Positions 42,987-53,401 are shown, numbered from the stretch's first letter. The stretch is 64,000 nt of DNA from Dethiosulfovibrio russensis (GCF_021568855.1 NZ_JAKGUG010000009.1:37326-101325), one strand, 5' to 3'. Numbers and translations are program-made. Notes: generated from the sequence alone by a model not told the origin.

Positions 42987-43039
42987 AAAAAAAGCCTCCT
43001 TCGACTTCGTTCAAAAGATAACGAATCTCTCTATCAAAA

Positions 43040-43068
43040 GATATACCATGAAAACAAAGTACGGTCAA
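43040..43068 (-). promoter_or_regulatory. Promoter of the rhodanese gene
   Basis: Minus strand TTGACC, 17-bp spacer, TATATC, about 50 bp before the ATG. Confidence 0.6.
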
Positions 43069-43093
43069 TCACTAGAAATGACATAGTAACTAT

Positions 43094-43127
43094 AAAAAAA
43101 GGACATCGTCAAAAGACGACATCCTTT
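43094..43127 (-). terminator. Terminator of rplJL
   Basis: Minus strand AAAGGATGTCGTC, TTTT loop, GACGATGTCCTTT, followed by TTTT; 13-bp stem with two G-U pairs. Confidence 0.9.
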
Positions 43128-43158
43128 AAAGTTATAGATATGGTCGATACAGCCTTGT

Positions 43159-43533
43159 TTAGGCCAGCTCGACAGTAGCTCCGACTTCCTCAAGCTGCTT
43201 CTTGACGCTCTCGGCCTCGTCCTTGGCAACGCCCTCTTTGATAGCTTTTCCAGGGTTGTCGACAAGCTCCTTGGCCTCTTTAAGGCCAAGACCGGTGATC
43301 TCACGAACAACCTTGATGACCTTGATCTTCTGGGAACCGGCCTCTTTAAGTACGACGTTGAACTCGGTCTTCTCCTCTTCGGCAGCACCGGCGGCACCGG
43401 CAGCGGGAGCGGCCATCATCATGGCGGGAGCGGCGGCTGATACGCCGAACTTATCCTCAAGTTCCTTGACGAGCTCGGAGAGCTCAAGAACGGACATTTC
43501 CTCAATAGCCTTTATGATATCCTCACGGGTCAT
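43159..43533 (-). CDS. rplL: 50S ribosomal protein L7/L12
   Basis: 124 residues. N-terminal dimerisation helices ([19 protein letters not shown]), Ala/Gly/Met-rich hinge (about 35-55), C-terminal domain with [21 protein letters not shown] and [12 protein letters not shown]. Forms the ribosomal stalk with L10. 71 bp after rplJ and followed by a strong terminator. Confidence 0.98.
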   Translation of the reverse strand: MTREDIIKAIEEMSVLELSELVKELEDKFGVSAAAPAMMMAAPAAGAAGAAEEEKTEFNVVLKEAGSQKIKVIKVVREITGLGLKEAKELVDNPGKAIKEGVAKDEAESVKKQLEEVGATVELA

Positions 43534-43604
43534 TTGTTTTTCCTCCTCAGAATTCTAACGGGGAATCTTCCCCTTATTTTAATTAAGCCGCTAAGCGACT
43601 GAAT

Positions 43605-44138
43605 TTAAGCTGCGTCGGATCCCTTCTTCTCCGCAAGCTGGGAGAGACAGGTAACCAATCCACGAGACGGGCCGGAAAGCACTGTGACCAGTCCTCTGAT
43701 AGGACCTGCCAGAGTACCGACAAGCTGGGCGAGCATCTGATCCCTGGAAGGAAGATCGGCCAGAGCCATGACCTGATCCAGACTCAGAATGTCGCTTCCC
43801 ATGAGACCTCCCTTGATGACCATAGCCTTGTTTTCCTTCTTGGAGGCAAACTCCTTCATGGCCTTGGCAACTGCCGGGCTGTTTTCATGGGCGATTACAT
43901 AGGCGTTGGGGCCGACGGTGATATCCTCCGGAACGGCCATACCGACCTCTCCAAGAGCGAGTCTGACCAAGGTGTTCTTGGCGACCTTCACCTCTCCGCT
44001 GGCTTCCCTGACGAGACGTCTGAACTCCGTCGCCTGAGCGACGGTAAGGCCACGATACTCACAGACAAACACGGCTTCGGCACCTTCGAGCTTTTTCTTG
44101 AGCTCCGATACCATTTCAAACTTTATAGATGCGGGCAT
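43605..44138 (-). CDS. rplJ: 50S ribosomal protein L10
   Basis: 177 residues. EFRRLVREASGEVKVAKNTLVRLA and VCEYRGLTVAQATEF are L10 hallmarks; the C-terminal helix anchors L12 dimers. Binds 23S rRNA and recruits L12. AGGAGGTG lies 5 bp before the ATG and directly after the poly-T of a terminator-like hairpin (44152-44195), so expression is likely controlled by attenuation. Confidence 0.98.
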   Translation of the reverse strand: MPASIKFEMVSELKKKLEGAEAVFVCEYRGLTVAQATEFRRLVREASGEVKVAKNTLVRLALGEVGMAVPEDITVGPNAYVIAHENSPAVAKAMKEFASKKENKAMVIKGGLMGSDILSLDQVMALADLPSRDQMLAQLVGTLAGPIRGLVTVLSGPSRGLVTCLSQLAEKKGSDAA

Positions 44139-44151
44139 ATTTTCACCTCCT

Positions 44152-44195
44152 CAAAAAAAGATAGGCTTCCGATCCACCGAGGATCGGAAGCCTAG
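44152..44195 (-). promoter_or_regulatory. Terminator-type attenuator in the rplJ leader
   Basis: Minus strand: perfect 14-bp stem TAGGCTTCCGATCC/GGATCGGAAGCCTA with loop TCGGT, then TCTTTTTTT, then directly the rplJ Shine-Dalgarno. A terminator here would cut rplJL off from the rplA side. Confidence 0.78.
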
Positions 44196-44333
44196 ATTCC
44201 ATGATCTGAGAGACATGAAAAACGCTCCGAACCTCGGTGGGTGGTACACGACCATTACCCTCTCACGAGGACCCACTGTCTTAAGTTCCAACGATTAGCG
44301 ATTATACTCCCACACCAGTGGGATGTCTAATTT
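44196..44333 (-). promoter_or_regulatory. L10 leader region between rplA and rplJ
   Basis: Non-coding. It contains CCACCGAGG (minus strand of 44232-44240), an exact 9-nt complement of CCTCGGTGG in the loop and inner stem of the downstream terminator hairpin, so an alternative helix is possible. Several short inverted repeats fit an L10(L12)4-binding leader. Confidence 0.55.
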
Positions 44334-45041
44334 TTAGTCGGAAATCTCCTTCTGTGCAGCGGAGGGATCCACCTTTATGCCGAGCCCCATGGTAGATGTG
44401 AGGGAAAAACTCTTGACATAGGTTCCCTTAACCGCAGCCGGTCTGGCCTTAAGTATAGCTCCGTAAAACGACTTGAGGTTGGCAAACAGGTCTTCTTTAG
44501 AAAAGCTGGCCTTACCGACGGCGTTATGGACGATTCCGAACTTGTCCACCCTGAACTCTACCTTACCGGCCTTAATTTCCTTGACGGCATTCACGATATC
44601 GGTGGTCACTGTTCCGGCCTTGGCACTGGGCATAAGCCCTCTGGGCCCGAGGATCTTACCTAGACGACCGATAAACTTCATAGCGTCCGGTGTGGCGACT
44701 ACGGACTCAAAATCCAGCCAACCACCCTGGATCTTCTGGACCATGTCCTCTCCACCGACAAAGTCCGCGCCGGCCTCCTTGGCTTCCTCCCCCATCTCCC
44801 CGGTAGTGATAACCAGTACCCGCTTGGTCTTGCCGGTACCGTGAGGAAGAGCCACAGTGCTACGCACCTGCTGATCGGCATGGCGGGGATCGACGCCGAG
44901 ACGAAGATGGACCTCGATGCTCTCGTCGAACTTAGCTTTAGCGTTTTCCTTTACAAGCGCGATCGCTTCTTCCAGGCTGTAAGACCTCTGAAGATCGATC
45001 TTCTTTGCCATTTCAGCGTATCTTTTTCCTTGCTTAGACAT
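44334..45041 (-). CDS. rplA: 50S ribosomal protein L1
   Basis: 235 residues from the ATG at 45041 (AAGGAGG 8 bp upstream; an ATG two codons earlier is too close). RYAEMAKKIDLQRSYSLEEA at the front, and GRLGKILGPRGLMPSAKAGTV, the L1 signature. Stalk-side protein of the 50S subunit and often a repressor of its own operon. Confidence 0.98.
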   Translation of the reverse strand: MSKQGKRYAEMAKKIDLQRSYSLEEAIALVKENAKAKFDESIEVHLRLGVDPRHADQQVRSTVALPHGTGKTKRVLVITTGEMGEEAKEAGADFVGGEDMVQKIQGGWLDFESVVATPDAMKFIGRLGKILGPRGLMPSAKAGTVTTDIVNAVKEIKAGKVEFRVDKFGIVHNAVGKASFSKEDLFANLKSFYGAILKARPAAVKGTYVKSFSLTSTMGLGIKVDPSAAQKEISD

Positions 45042-45110
45042 CGACATATCCTCCTTGTTTGTGGTCGTAGCGGGACAGGTTTTTAGATCCCTGCCACAGG
45101 GGAAAACAGG

Positions 45111-45536
45111 TTAGTCTACGACCTGAATCCCCATAGAACGAGCGGTCCCTGCGATCATACACATAGCGGCATCCACATCATTCGCGTTGAGATCCTGCTT
45201 CTTTATCTCGGCAATCTCCTGAAGCTGAGCCTTGGTGATGGTTCCAACCTTGTTCTTGTTGGGTTCACCGGACCCCTTCGCCACTCCCACAAGCTTCTTG
45301 ATCAGAACGCTTGCAGGCGGTGTCTTGAGCTCGAAGGAGAAACTGCGGTCGGCGTAGACCGTTATGATAGCGGGGATGATCATCCCAGGCTGATCGCTGG
45401 TCTTTGCGTTGAACTGCTTGCAGAACTCCATTATGTTGACGCCATGCTGACCAAGGGCAGGACCTACGGGCGGCGCCGGGGTCGCCTTGCCCGCGGGCAA
45501 CTGCAACTTGATCTGTCCTATGACTTTCTTAGCCAT
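45111..45536 (-). CDS. rplK: 50S ribosomal protein L11
   Basis: 141 residues. [21 protein letters not shown] and the C-terminal [20 protein letters not shown], both L11 signatures. Part of the GTPase-associated centre. In the standard order nusG-rplK-rplA. Confidence 0.98.
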   Translation of the reverse strand: MAKKVIGQIKLQLPAGKATPAPPVGPALGQHGVNIMEFCKQFNAKTSDQPGMIIPAIITVYADRSFSFELKTPPASVLIKKLVGVAKGSGEPNKNKVGTITKAQLQEIAEIKKQDLNANDVDAAMCMIAGTARSMGIQVVD

Positions 45537-45593
45537 ACGATAAAACTCCTCTCGTTGATGGTTGAAGCTGATGTCTCTATCAGCCGATACAGG

Positions 45594-46148
45594 CTAAAGC
45601 TTATCGATCTCGACGTAGTCGATCTCGACAAGTGTGTCTCTTCCAAATACGGAGACGCTGAACTTGACCTTCCCCTTTTCCGGCAGGACCTCGATGATAG
45701 GTCCTACCGCTCCCTCGAAGGGCCCCGACTTGACCTTGATGACGTCACCTTTCTTAAGGTTCATCTCGAAGGCGGGACGGTCGTTCTTCTTGGAACCGGA
45801 GAGACCGATCTTGCTCATGATATCGTCCACCTCTCTATTGGAGAGGGGAATTGGGTGGTTACCTGAACCTACGAAACCGGTAACTCCGGGGGTATGTCTC
45901 ACGACATACCAAGGCTGGTCCTCCATGACCATCTCTACGAGAACGTAGCTAGGGAAAAGTTTTTTAGTCACCTTTTTGGACTTACCGTCCTTGACGACCA
46001 CTTTTTCCTCTACGGGGACCAAGACATCGAAGATTTTATCCTCCATGCCCATTGTGGCGATCCTCTGCTCGAGGTTAGCCTTAACCTTGTTTTCGTATCC
46101 CGCATAGGTCTGAACAATATACCATTTTTTTTGATTAGTGGTCGCCAT
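45594..46148 (-). CDS. nusG: Transcription termination/antitermination protein NusG
   Basis: 184 residues. NGN domain starts KKWYIVQTYAGYENKVKANL; the C-terminal KOW motif is DVIKVKSGPFEGAVGPI. Binds RNA polymerase. Standard secE-nusG-rplK order. Confidence 0.97.
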   Translation of the reverse strand: MATTNQKKWYIVQTYAGYENKVKANLEQRIATMGMEDKIFDVLVPVEEKVVVKDGKSKKVTKKLFPSYVLVEMVMEDQPWYVVRHTPGVTGFVGSGNHPIPLSNREVDDIMSKIGLSGSKKNDRPAFEMNLKKGDVIKVKSGPFEGAVGPIIEVLPEKGKVKFSVSVFGRDTLVEIDYVEIDKL

Positions 46149-46237
46149 GATAAAAAAAGGGACCCGACATCTTCGGCCCCCTTAAACCTCCCTGTTCTTA
46201 GATACTGGAGACTTCCACTGGATCACCATATGGAAGG

Positions 46238-46420
46238 CTATCCAATAACCCTCGAAAAAATACCGGTCAATGCCATATCGACGATCCCGAGGTAGACAGC
46301 TACGAGTAGGGTCACAAATATGACGACCAGGGTGGAATACCAAACCTGCTGCTTACCGGGCCAAGTTACCTTTTTGAGCTCTGCTCTGGCCTCTCGAATA
46401 AAACCGAAGACTTTCTGCAT
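46238..46420 (-). CDS. secE: Preprotein translocase subunit SecE
   Basis: 60 residues from the ATG at 46420 with TTGGAGG upstream; an earlier in-frame TTG overlaps that site. REARAELKKVTWPGKQQVWYST is the SecE signature, followed by one membrane helix. Single-span form, as in most bacteria outside enterics. Confidence 0.95.
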   Translation of the reverse strand: MQKVFGFIREARAELKKVTWPGKQQVWYSTLVVIFVTLLVAVYLGIVDMALTGIFSRVIG

Positions 46421-46457
46421 GACCCTGGCCTCCAATCGTCATTGATAGTAAAAAAAA

Positions 46458-46534
46458 TGGCAGGCCCGGAAGGACTCGAACCTTCAACCCCCGGATTTGG
46501 AGTCCGGTGCTCTGCCAATTCGAGCTACGGACCT
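46458..46534 (-). tRNA. tRNA-Trp (CCA)
   Basis: 77 nt with encoded CCA. Acceptor AGGTCCG/CGGGCCT, anticodon loop CTCCAAA. Placed between rpmG and secE, as in many bacteria. Confidence 0.97.
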
Positions 46535-46555
46535 GCGCCAAGAAAGTATTCTACA

Positions 46556-46705
46556 CTACTTGGTCTCTTTATGCAAGGTGTGTTTTTTGCAGAACTTACA
46601 GTACTTGCTCAGCTCCAGCTTACCGCTCATGTTCTTCTTGTTCACAGAGCTGATGTAGTTCCGCCTTTTGCACTCGGTGCACTGAAGGCCGATCTGATCC
46701 GCCAT
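46556..46705 (-). CDS. rpmG: 50S ribosomal protein L33
   Basis: 49 residues, ATG at 46705, [20 protein letters not shown]. Four Cys in two pairs (CTEC, CKFC) make this the zinc-binding C+ type of L33, so a zinc-free paralogue may exist elsewhere for zinc shortage (inference). Located between tuf and tRNA-Trp, the usual place. Confidence 0.95.
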   Translation of the reverse strand: MADQIGLQCTECKRRNYISSVNKKNMSGKLELSKYCKFCKKHTLHKETK

Positions 46706-46777
46706 ATCTCTCACTCCCTTAAGAGGGGTCGGCCCCCGCCGTCGAGCCAGCAGGGGCGGACCGAACGTTTTATTTTT

Positions 46778-47977
<1,200 letters not shown>

Positions 47978-48145
47978 GGTAGTAAGACCTCCCCATTTAC
48001 TTAAGTGCGCCCCTAGAGGGACGTGCTTTATTTTCCATCCAGCATATGAGATTGTACCATACCTTCGAGATTATCCTATACCGTAACGGCCAAAAAATAC
48101 GGCTTACAGTCGGCCGCAGCCGGTTATGGACAACCCTAATGCGAA

Positions 48146-48175
48146 AAGATACGATATAACTGACCTTGATGTCAA
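48146..48175 (-). promoter_or_regulatory. Candidate promoter of tuf
   Basis: Minus strand TTGACA, 18-bp spacer, TATCTT, about 170 bp before tuf and just after the tRNA cluster terminator. The rest of 47978-48186 is a non-coding leader with no other motif recognised. Confidence 0.45.
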
Positions 48176-48186
48176 GGGGGGCAGAA

Positions 48187-48221
48187 AAAACAAGGGGCTC
48201 GGATAAAAATCCGGGCCCCTG
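48187..48221 (-). terminator. Terminator of the Thr-Tyr-Thr tRNA cluster
   Basis: Minus strand AGGGGCCCGGA/TCCGAGCCCCT (one mismatch), then TGTTTTTT. Confidence 0.85.
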
Positions 48222-48228
48222 GAACCTC

Positions 48229-48304
48229 TGGAGCCGACTCCCGGACTCGAACCGGGGACCCCATCCTTACCATGGATGTGCTCTACCTACTGAGCTAAGT
48301 CGGC
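48229..48304 (-). tRNA. tRNA-Thr (GGT)
   Basis: 76 nt with CCA. Acceptor GCCGACT/AGTCGGC, anticodon loop ATGGTAA. Confidence 0.97.
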
Positions 48305-48319
48305 ATCAAAAAAATTAAA

Positions 48320-48405
48320 TGGTGGTAGCGGGTGGATTCGAACCACCGTAGGCGAAAGCCGGCAGATTTACAGTCTGCTGCCTTTGACCACTCGGCCACA
48401 CTACC
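48320..48405 (-). tRNA. tRNA-Tyr (GTA)
   Basis: 86 nt with CCA and a long variable arm. Acceptor GGTAGTG/CGCTACC, anticodon loop CTGTAAA. Confidence 0.97.
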
Positions 48406-48419
48406 ACGTAATTGGTATC

Positions 48420-48495
48420 TGGAGCCGGCAACCAGACTCGAACTGGTGACCTGCTGATTACAAATCAGCTGCTCTACCAACTGAGCTACGCCGGC
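48420..48495 (-). tRNA. tRNA-Thr (TGT)
   Basis: 76 nt with CCA. Acceptor GCCGGCG/TGCCGGC (terminal pairs kept), anticodon loop TTTGTAA. First tRNA of the trio. Confidence 0.97.
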
Positions 48496-48510
48496 CTGCG
48501 ACAAGAACGT

Positions 48511-48538
48511 ATTATACAGGGAAATGAGATTATGTCAA
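48511..48538 (-). promoter_or_regulatory. Promoter of the Thr-Tyr-Thr tRNA cluster
   Basis: Minus strand TTGACA, 16-bp spacer, TATAAT: full consensus hexamers. The -35 overlaps the stop codon of the upstream TolC-like gene. Confidence 0.88.
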
Positions 48539-49923
48539 CTCTTCTCTTCTTCCTTGATCTCGTCTTTTTGAGTTTCTTCGGTCTTCAGGACGAAATTCTC
48601 CGAAGCCCCCGTGGCGTACTCCAGGTCGGATCTCGCCGTGTAAGTATCGTAGACCGCGTCCACCAGCTGGGTCCTGGCGTTCGACAAAGCCACTCTGGCG
48701 TCAAGCACGTCTATATTGGTCCCTACGTTGGCGGTGTAACGTTTGAGGGCCATTCTGTAATCCTCTTCCGCACTGGCCACCTGATCCTGGGCGACCTCTA
48801 TCCTCTGAAGGGCCGACTCGAGGTTGAGCTTGCCCGAGGATATCTCCAGAACTATCTGTTTCTTGAGATCCTCTATGGAATAGAGAAGCTCCTGCGCCGA
48901 GGCCTTAGCCTGGCGCTCCTGAGCGATACTGGCTCCACCGTCGTAAAACTCCCATGTGGCGGAAAGGGTTACCTTCCAATCGTCGTTTCCACCGGGGAAG
49001 AAGCTATCGTCCACGTTCTGAAGCTGGCCTTGAAAGGCCACCTGAGGGCCTCTGGAGCCCGCCGCAGCCCTCGCCAGGGAAAGGGCAGCTCTGCGCGAAT
49101 ACTCCAACGAGGCCAATTCGGGCCTATGGACCATGGCGGATGCGACGGGATCCTCCGGAACGGAACGATCCGAAACGAACGTCTCGGGCTCAGGAAGGAG
49201 GAAAACATCCCTAAGAGAGGTTCCAACCGCTCTCTCCAAAGCCCTCCACCCAACATCCACGGCGTTCTCCGCCTTTATGACGTTGAGTTTTCCGTCCGAA
49301 ACGTCCACCTGAACCCTGAGCACCTGATCCTTGGCGACCACACCGTATTTATAGAAAGACTCGACCTGTGAGAGATGTTCCCTGGCCAACTCCAGAGACT
49401 CCTGAGCGACGGTCAGTTTGGCCCTGTACCTCTGAAGATCATAGTAGGCTTTTTTGACGCCGTTCTCCACAGACTGGCCTGTTCTAACCGACTGGGCCTC
49501 TACGCCGGAAAAGGCCAGCTCCCTGGAGCGCACCGTGTTGGACACGGAACCGCTGCTGTAGAGAAGCCAGTTCAAGGTAAGGGCGGCCTGATAGGCGTTC
49601 CGATAACCTGCCATTGCAAAATCCTTATTGGCATAGGGAAGTCCTGTAGCTTTATCGATAAGGGGATATGTCGTAGCATCCTTTGAGAACTGGGCCGCAA
49701 GAGACGCCCCCAGATGGGGCAGCTTGGCGGCCTCCGCCTCGTTTATTCTCTGTCTGGCCTGCTCCTCTTTGGCGGAGGAAGCCATGATGGTGGGATTGTT
49801 GTCATATGCGAGCTGCAACGCCTGATCCACCGTTAGAATCTCCTGACCCCAAGCTGGAATAGTCACCGCCGCCAGGGCGGCGACCACCAGTCCCAATAAT
49901 TCGACTCTGTGTTTTAAGGACAT
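48535..49923 (-). CDS. TolC-like outer membrane efflux protein
   Basis: 462 residues with a signal peptide (RVELLGLVVAALAAVTIPAWG, cleavage near 26). Two repeats of the outer-membrane efflux family: LTVDQALQLAYDNNPTIMASSAKEEQ at the front, and RPELASLEYSRRAALSLARAAAGSRGP in the second half; long coiled helices follow, as in TolC barrels. It shows that the cell has an outer membrane. No membrane fusion or pump gene adjoins it. 26 bp after MgtE, so possibly co-transcribed. Confidence 0.9.
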   Translation of the reverse strand: MSLKHRVELLGLVVAALAAVTIPAWGQEILTVDQALQLAYDNNPTIMASSAKEEQARQRINEAEAAKLPHLGASLAAQFSKDATTYPLIDKATGLPYANKDFAMAGYRNAYQAALTLNWLLYSSGSVSNTVRSRELAFSGVEAQSVRTGQSVENGVKKAYYDLQRYRAKLTVAQESLELAREHLSQVESFYKYGVVAKDQVLRVQVDVSDGKLNVIKAENAVDVGWRALERAVGTSLRDVFLLPEPETFVSDRSVPEDPVASAMVHRPELASLEYSRRAALSLARAAAGSRGPQVAFQGQLQNVDDSFFPGGNDDWKVTLSATWEFYDGGASIAQERQAKASAQELLYSIEDLKKQIVLEISSGKLNLESALQRIEVAQDQVASAEEDYRMALKRYTANVGTNIDVLDARVALSNARTQLVDAVYDTYTARSDLEYATGASENFVLKTEETQKDEIKEEEKS

Positions 49924-49949
49924 ACGTTCTATCTCCCTTCGCTCCGGGA

Positions 49950-51308
49950 TCAGGTCTTAAGAACCGCCCGAGCTATCTCAAAATACACCACCAGGCCAAA
50001 CACGTCCACTATCGTCGTTATGAATGGCCCGGACATTATCGCAGGATCTAGCTTAAGAGCCCTTGCTATAAGTGGAAGCACGGTCCCGGCAAGATTCCCC
50101 ATCAAGACGACCGCCACGATGGCAAACGTAAGGGTCAGACTGACTCCAAGTCCGGTGCCCAACATCCAGGCCCTAGCAAATCCCAATACCGCCAATGCCC
50201 CACCTAGGAGGAGTCCCGACAGCGTCTCTCTAAACAAAATACGCCCTATATCCTTCCAGTCGATGTCCCCAACGGTCATTCCTCTGATCATCAAGGTAGA
50301 CGCCTGTGTTCCGGCATTTCCTCCCGTTCCTATAAGCAGGGGGATGAAAAAGGTCAGAGAAACCACGCTCTGGATAGTGAAAGAATAGTGTTTCAAGACC
50401 GAGGAAGTGAAAGCCTCGGTCATTATGCATATCACCAGCCAGAAGAAACGCTTTCTAACCATGGTGAAGAGGTTGACGTCCAGATAGCTGTCCTCCACCG
50501 GCTGTATACCGGCCATCCTCTCGAAGTCCTCAGTGGCCTCCTCCTCCAGAATATCCAGGACGTCGTCGAAGGTCACTATCCCGACCAGACGGTCCTCTTT
50601 ATCCGTGACCGGTATGGTATGAAGGTCGTATCGGGACATGATCCTGGCCACTTCCTCCTGGTCAGAGGTCGTCAGTGTAAAGACCGGATCGTCGTCCATT
50701 ATGGCCTCAACCTTGGTATGAGACTCCGCCATGATGAGGTCTTCCAGCTCGATAACTCCCTGGAGATGTCGAGCCTCGTCTATGACGAAACAGGTGTAGA
50801 TTGTCTCCTTTTTCCTCGCTATGGAGCGAATCCTGGTGACCGCTTCCTCGGCGGTCATATTGCCTTTTAGATCTATGAATTCCGGCGTCATTATCCTGCC
50901 CGCAGAATAGTCCGGATAATTGAGTAGCTTGTTGGCCAGCTTCCTCTCCTCCGGTGAGAGCTGAAGCAAAAGTTTTTTGACGGTCTTCGCCGGCAATTCA
51001 TCCAGAAGTTCCGTCCTGTCGTCGTCGGACATCTCCTCTATGATCTCCGCCACCTCTTTATCCGTGACGTGTTCTATCAGCCTCTGCTGCTCGTCAGACC
51101 CCATGAGCTCGAAGACCTCTATGGCCTGGTCTTTCGATAAAAGTCTAAAATAAAACACCATTCGAGCAGGAGACAGATCCTCCAGCCCTTCGGCAATATC
51201 GGCCGGCTCCATGGACGACAGTTCTTCCTTAGCCTTAAGGAAGGCACGTTCCTCCAGGAACGACTCTATGAGAGGAAAGTCCTCTTCGAATCGGTTCTTT
51301 CCGGTCAT
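49950..51308 (-). CDS. mgtE: Magnesium transporter MgtE
   Basis: 452 residues. Cytoplasmic N domain (MEPADIAEGLEDLSPARMVFYFRLL), two CBS domains (about 135-260) with AEEAVTRIRSI, and five membrane helices with GNAGTQASTLMIRGMTVGDI, the selectivity-filter region. Mg2+ channel gated by intracellular Mg2+ through the N and CBS domains. The 180-bp leader upstream shows no recognisable M-box. Confidence 0.95.
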   Translation of the reverse strand: MTGKNRFEEDFPLIESFLEERAFLKAKEELSSMEPADIAEGLEDLSPARMVFYFRLLSKDQAIEVFELMGSDEQQRLIEHVTDKEVAEIIEEMSDDDRTELLDELPAKTVKKLLLQLSPEERKLANKLLNYPDYSAGRIMTPEFIDLKGNMTAEEAVTRIRSIARKKETIYTCFVIDEARHLQGVIELEDLIMAESHTKVEAIMDDDPVFTLTTSDQEEVARIMSRYDLHTIPVTDKEDRLVGIVTFDDVLDILEEEATEDFERMAGIQPVEDSYLDVNLFTMVRKRFFWLVICIMTEAFTSSVLKHYSFTIQSVVSLTFFIPLLIGTGGNAGTQASTLMIRGMTVGDIDWKDIGRILFRETLSGLLLGGALAVLGFARAWMLGTGLGVSLTLTFAIVAVVLMGNLAGTVLPLIARALKLDPAIMSGPFITTIVDVFGLVVYFEIARAVLKT

Positions 51309-51489
51309 TACGATCGCCTCCTCCGAGACGTCTATCAGGACGTCGATCCCAAAGGCGGCGATCCGACATCAGGGACGTCTCTTGTTATATATGTGAATCC
51401 GTTTCGACGGTGGTCCTAAAGGGACCGCTCCCTGATCCATGGTCATCCCCTTCCTCGTAACTGCGTTCGATTTTAAAAACGTACCTAGC
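51309..51489 (-). other. mgtE leader/intergenic region
   Basis: About 180 bp between the diguanylate cyclase stop and mgtE start. It has two overlapping short inverted repeats containing GACGTC (for example GACGTCCTGATAGACGTC on the minus strand) near mgtE, but nothing I can match to the M-box. Confidence 0.35.
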
Positions 51490-53277
51490 CTATGATAACC
51501 CTCGGTCTTTTCTACGGTCAACATCGCTGCATATTCGATCTCTTCTGTCTTTAGCCTCGTAAAGCAGACCGTCCACCCTGTTTAATAGGCTCTCTATCGT
51601 GTCACCGGCGGAAAAGGAGGTAACCCCCATGCTGACGGTTATGCTTACTCCGTCAAAATCGGTTTCAGAGACCTTTTTCCAGAAAGCGAGCCCTTCCTCT
51701 ACAGCCTCTTCGATATCCATCTCGGGCAAAAGGATGATGAATTCGTCTCCTCCGTAACGCCCCTCGAAACCGACTCCGCGACGATCTTTCATCAGTTCCC
51801 CGATCTTGGAGAGTGCTTTGTCGCCGAAAAGATGGCCCATGACATCGTTGACTTCCTTGAACTTATCGAGATCGAAAAGGATGATCCCGAAGGTTCCTCC
51901 GTCCTCGTAACATCTCGCTATCTCCCGAGCCAGAAGATCCATTATCCTACGACGGTTAAAAATCCCGGTAAGCTCGTCCACGTTGGCCTGGACGAAGAGG
52001 GCCTCGTTGGCCCCTCTTAACTTCTCTTCCGTTTTTTTTCTAAGCTCCAACTCTCGGCCCAATCTCAGCGATCCCTCTTTGAGATCATCGATATTCCTCT
52101 TGAGACGTCGGACCATTTTATTGACACTTTTCTCCAGTCGCCTAAGCTCCACCATGGCGCCGGTCTCTATCCTGTGATCGAGGTCTCCCGAAGCGATAAT
52201 CTCCAGATCCTCCAGTATAACGTTCACCTGACAGAAAAGATATCTGTAGAGAGCGAAGACCCCTAAAACTGATATGGAGAAGGCCACTATGACCGACGCC
52301 ACGCATTCCCTGAGCTTGAGCGCTATGTCCCTATGCAAAGACTCCATAGACGAAACCATGAAAAGCACCATATTGAGATTCTTTCCCGAGGCTGAAGCCT
52401 TGTTATTGAAATCAACATAGGTGAATCTAAGAAGGAGATCGTCGGGACTCTTTATCTCTATGTCGCTTTCGCTTCTGAAGACCGAGGATATCGTATTTCG
52501 GATCAACTCCGAGTCCAGCCCCATTTGATCCAGTTGTACATCGACATCAAGTTTCTCCGCTCCCAAAAAGCTAAAGGATCTATTGATGAAAGCCACGAAT
52601 TTCAGGTCGGGATCCTTCTCGGAAGCCCTTTTCAACACGGCCTCGAACGAAAATGTATCGTCTCCAAGCTCGTAGCTTCTCTCTCCTGCGACACCTAAAT
52701 CCAAAAGATACCTGCCATCGGAAGTAGGATAGTATCCATATTTGAAGACCTGCTCGGGAGAGCTCAACTTACGGCTCCATGGATCGACCCTAGGTTCCTT
52801 CATCTCGAACATAACCATGATCTGTTTATAGAAGGGCGGCCAGTTCTTGAAATCCAGACCTACGGTAGCTCCTCCGATCCCCTTGATCATGACTCCATCT
52901 CTATCTATAAGCCCCAGACTTATGGAGGAGATGGGACGTCCCAAAACATAGGAAACGGCTTCCCTTACCTCCTGGAGATCCAGTTTTTCCGGGTCCATAC
53001 CGGAGGAAACGTAGTGTTCACCGTACTTACGAAGAGCCATCCTTATGGAGCCGTCTACCACCTGATCTTTTAGAAACAGGCCGCTGCTGACGAGCCTAGC
53101 CTGTTCTATCAGATTTTTTTCCTGAACATCGCATACGAAGTCGAATCGCTCCCGTCTGTACCTGCTGTATTCAACGTAAGACCTGCCGAAATAAAGCACT
53201 ACCGCAACGAGAGACAAGAATGTCGCGACCAGGAAGAGACGAAACAGGAAAGAGCCTTTACGTCTATCGTATTTCAT
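51490..53277 (-). CDS. Membrane-anchored diguanylate cyclase with extracytoplasmic sensor
   Basis: 595 residues from the ATG at 53277 (GGAAGGGGAGAGGG upstream); the longer open frame adds 53 residues with no support. TM helix about 12-32, a periplasmic sensor region of about 260 residues, a second TM (about 295-315), a HAMP-like segment, a coiled coil, and GGDEF (about 420-590) with RYGGDEFIILLPE intact. Substrate-binding DLDKFKEVND is present. An active cyclase making c-di-GMP is likely. No RxxD inhibitory site seen. Confidence 0.93.
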   Translation of the reverse strand: MKYDRRKGSFLFRLFLVATFLSLVAVVLYFGRSYVEYSRYRRERFDFVCDVQEKNLIEQARLVSSGLFLKDQVVDGSIRMALRKYGEHYVSSGMDPEKLDLQEVREAVSYVLGRPISSISLGLIDRDGVMIKGIGGATVGLDFKNWPPFYKQIMVMFEMKEPRVDPWSRKLSSPEQVFKYGYYPTSDGRYLLDLGVAGERSYELGDDTFSFEAVLKRASEKDPDLKFVAFINRSFSFLGAEKLDVDVQLDQMGLDSELIRNTISSVFRSESDIEIKSPDDLLLRFTYVDFNNKASASGKNLNMVLFMVSSMESLHRDIALKLRECVASVIVAFSISVLGVFALYRYLFCQVNVILEDLEIIASGDLDHRIETGAMVELRRLEKSVNKMVRRLKRNIDDLKEGSLRLGRELELRKKTEEKLRGANEALFVQANVDELTGIFNRRRIMDLLAREIARCYEDGGTFGIILFDLDKFKEVNDVMGHLFGDKALSKIGELMKDRRGVGFEGRYGGDEFIILLPEMDIEEAVEEGLAFWKKVSETDFDGVSITVSMGVTSFSAGDTIESLLNRVDGLLYEAKDRRDRICSDVDRRKDRGLS

Positions 53278-53351
53278 GCCCTCTCCCCTTCCATAATCGT
53301 ATGAATCTATACCGATCAAGTTTATCACTACACCGAAGGGAAGCTCAAGAC

Positions 53352-53381
53352 AAAAAAAAGGAGCCGATGAAAATCGGCTCC
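53352..53381 (-). terminator. Terminator of rplM-rpsI
   Basis: Minus strand GGAGCCGAT, TTTC loop, ATCGGCTCC, then eight T; 20 bp after the rpsI stop. Confidence 0.92.
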
Positions 53382-53401
53382 ACAGAGATCTGATTTGTAA
53401 T

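Noticed and set aside
51309..51489. Possible M-box riboswitch before mgtE
   Set aside because: Short repeats are present but the conserved M-box core could not be found.
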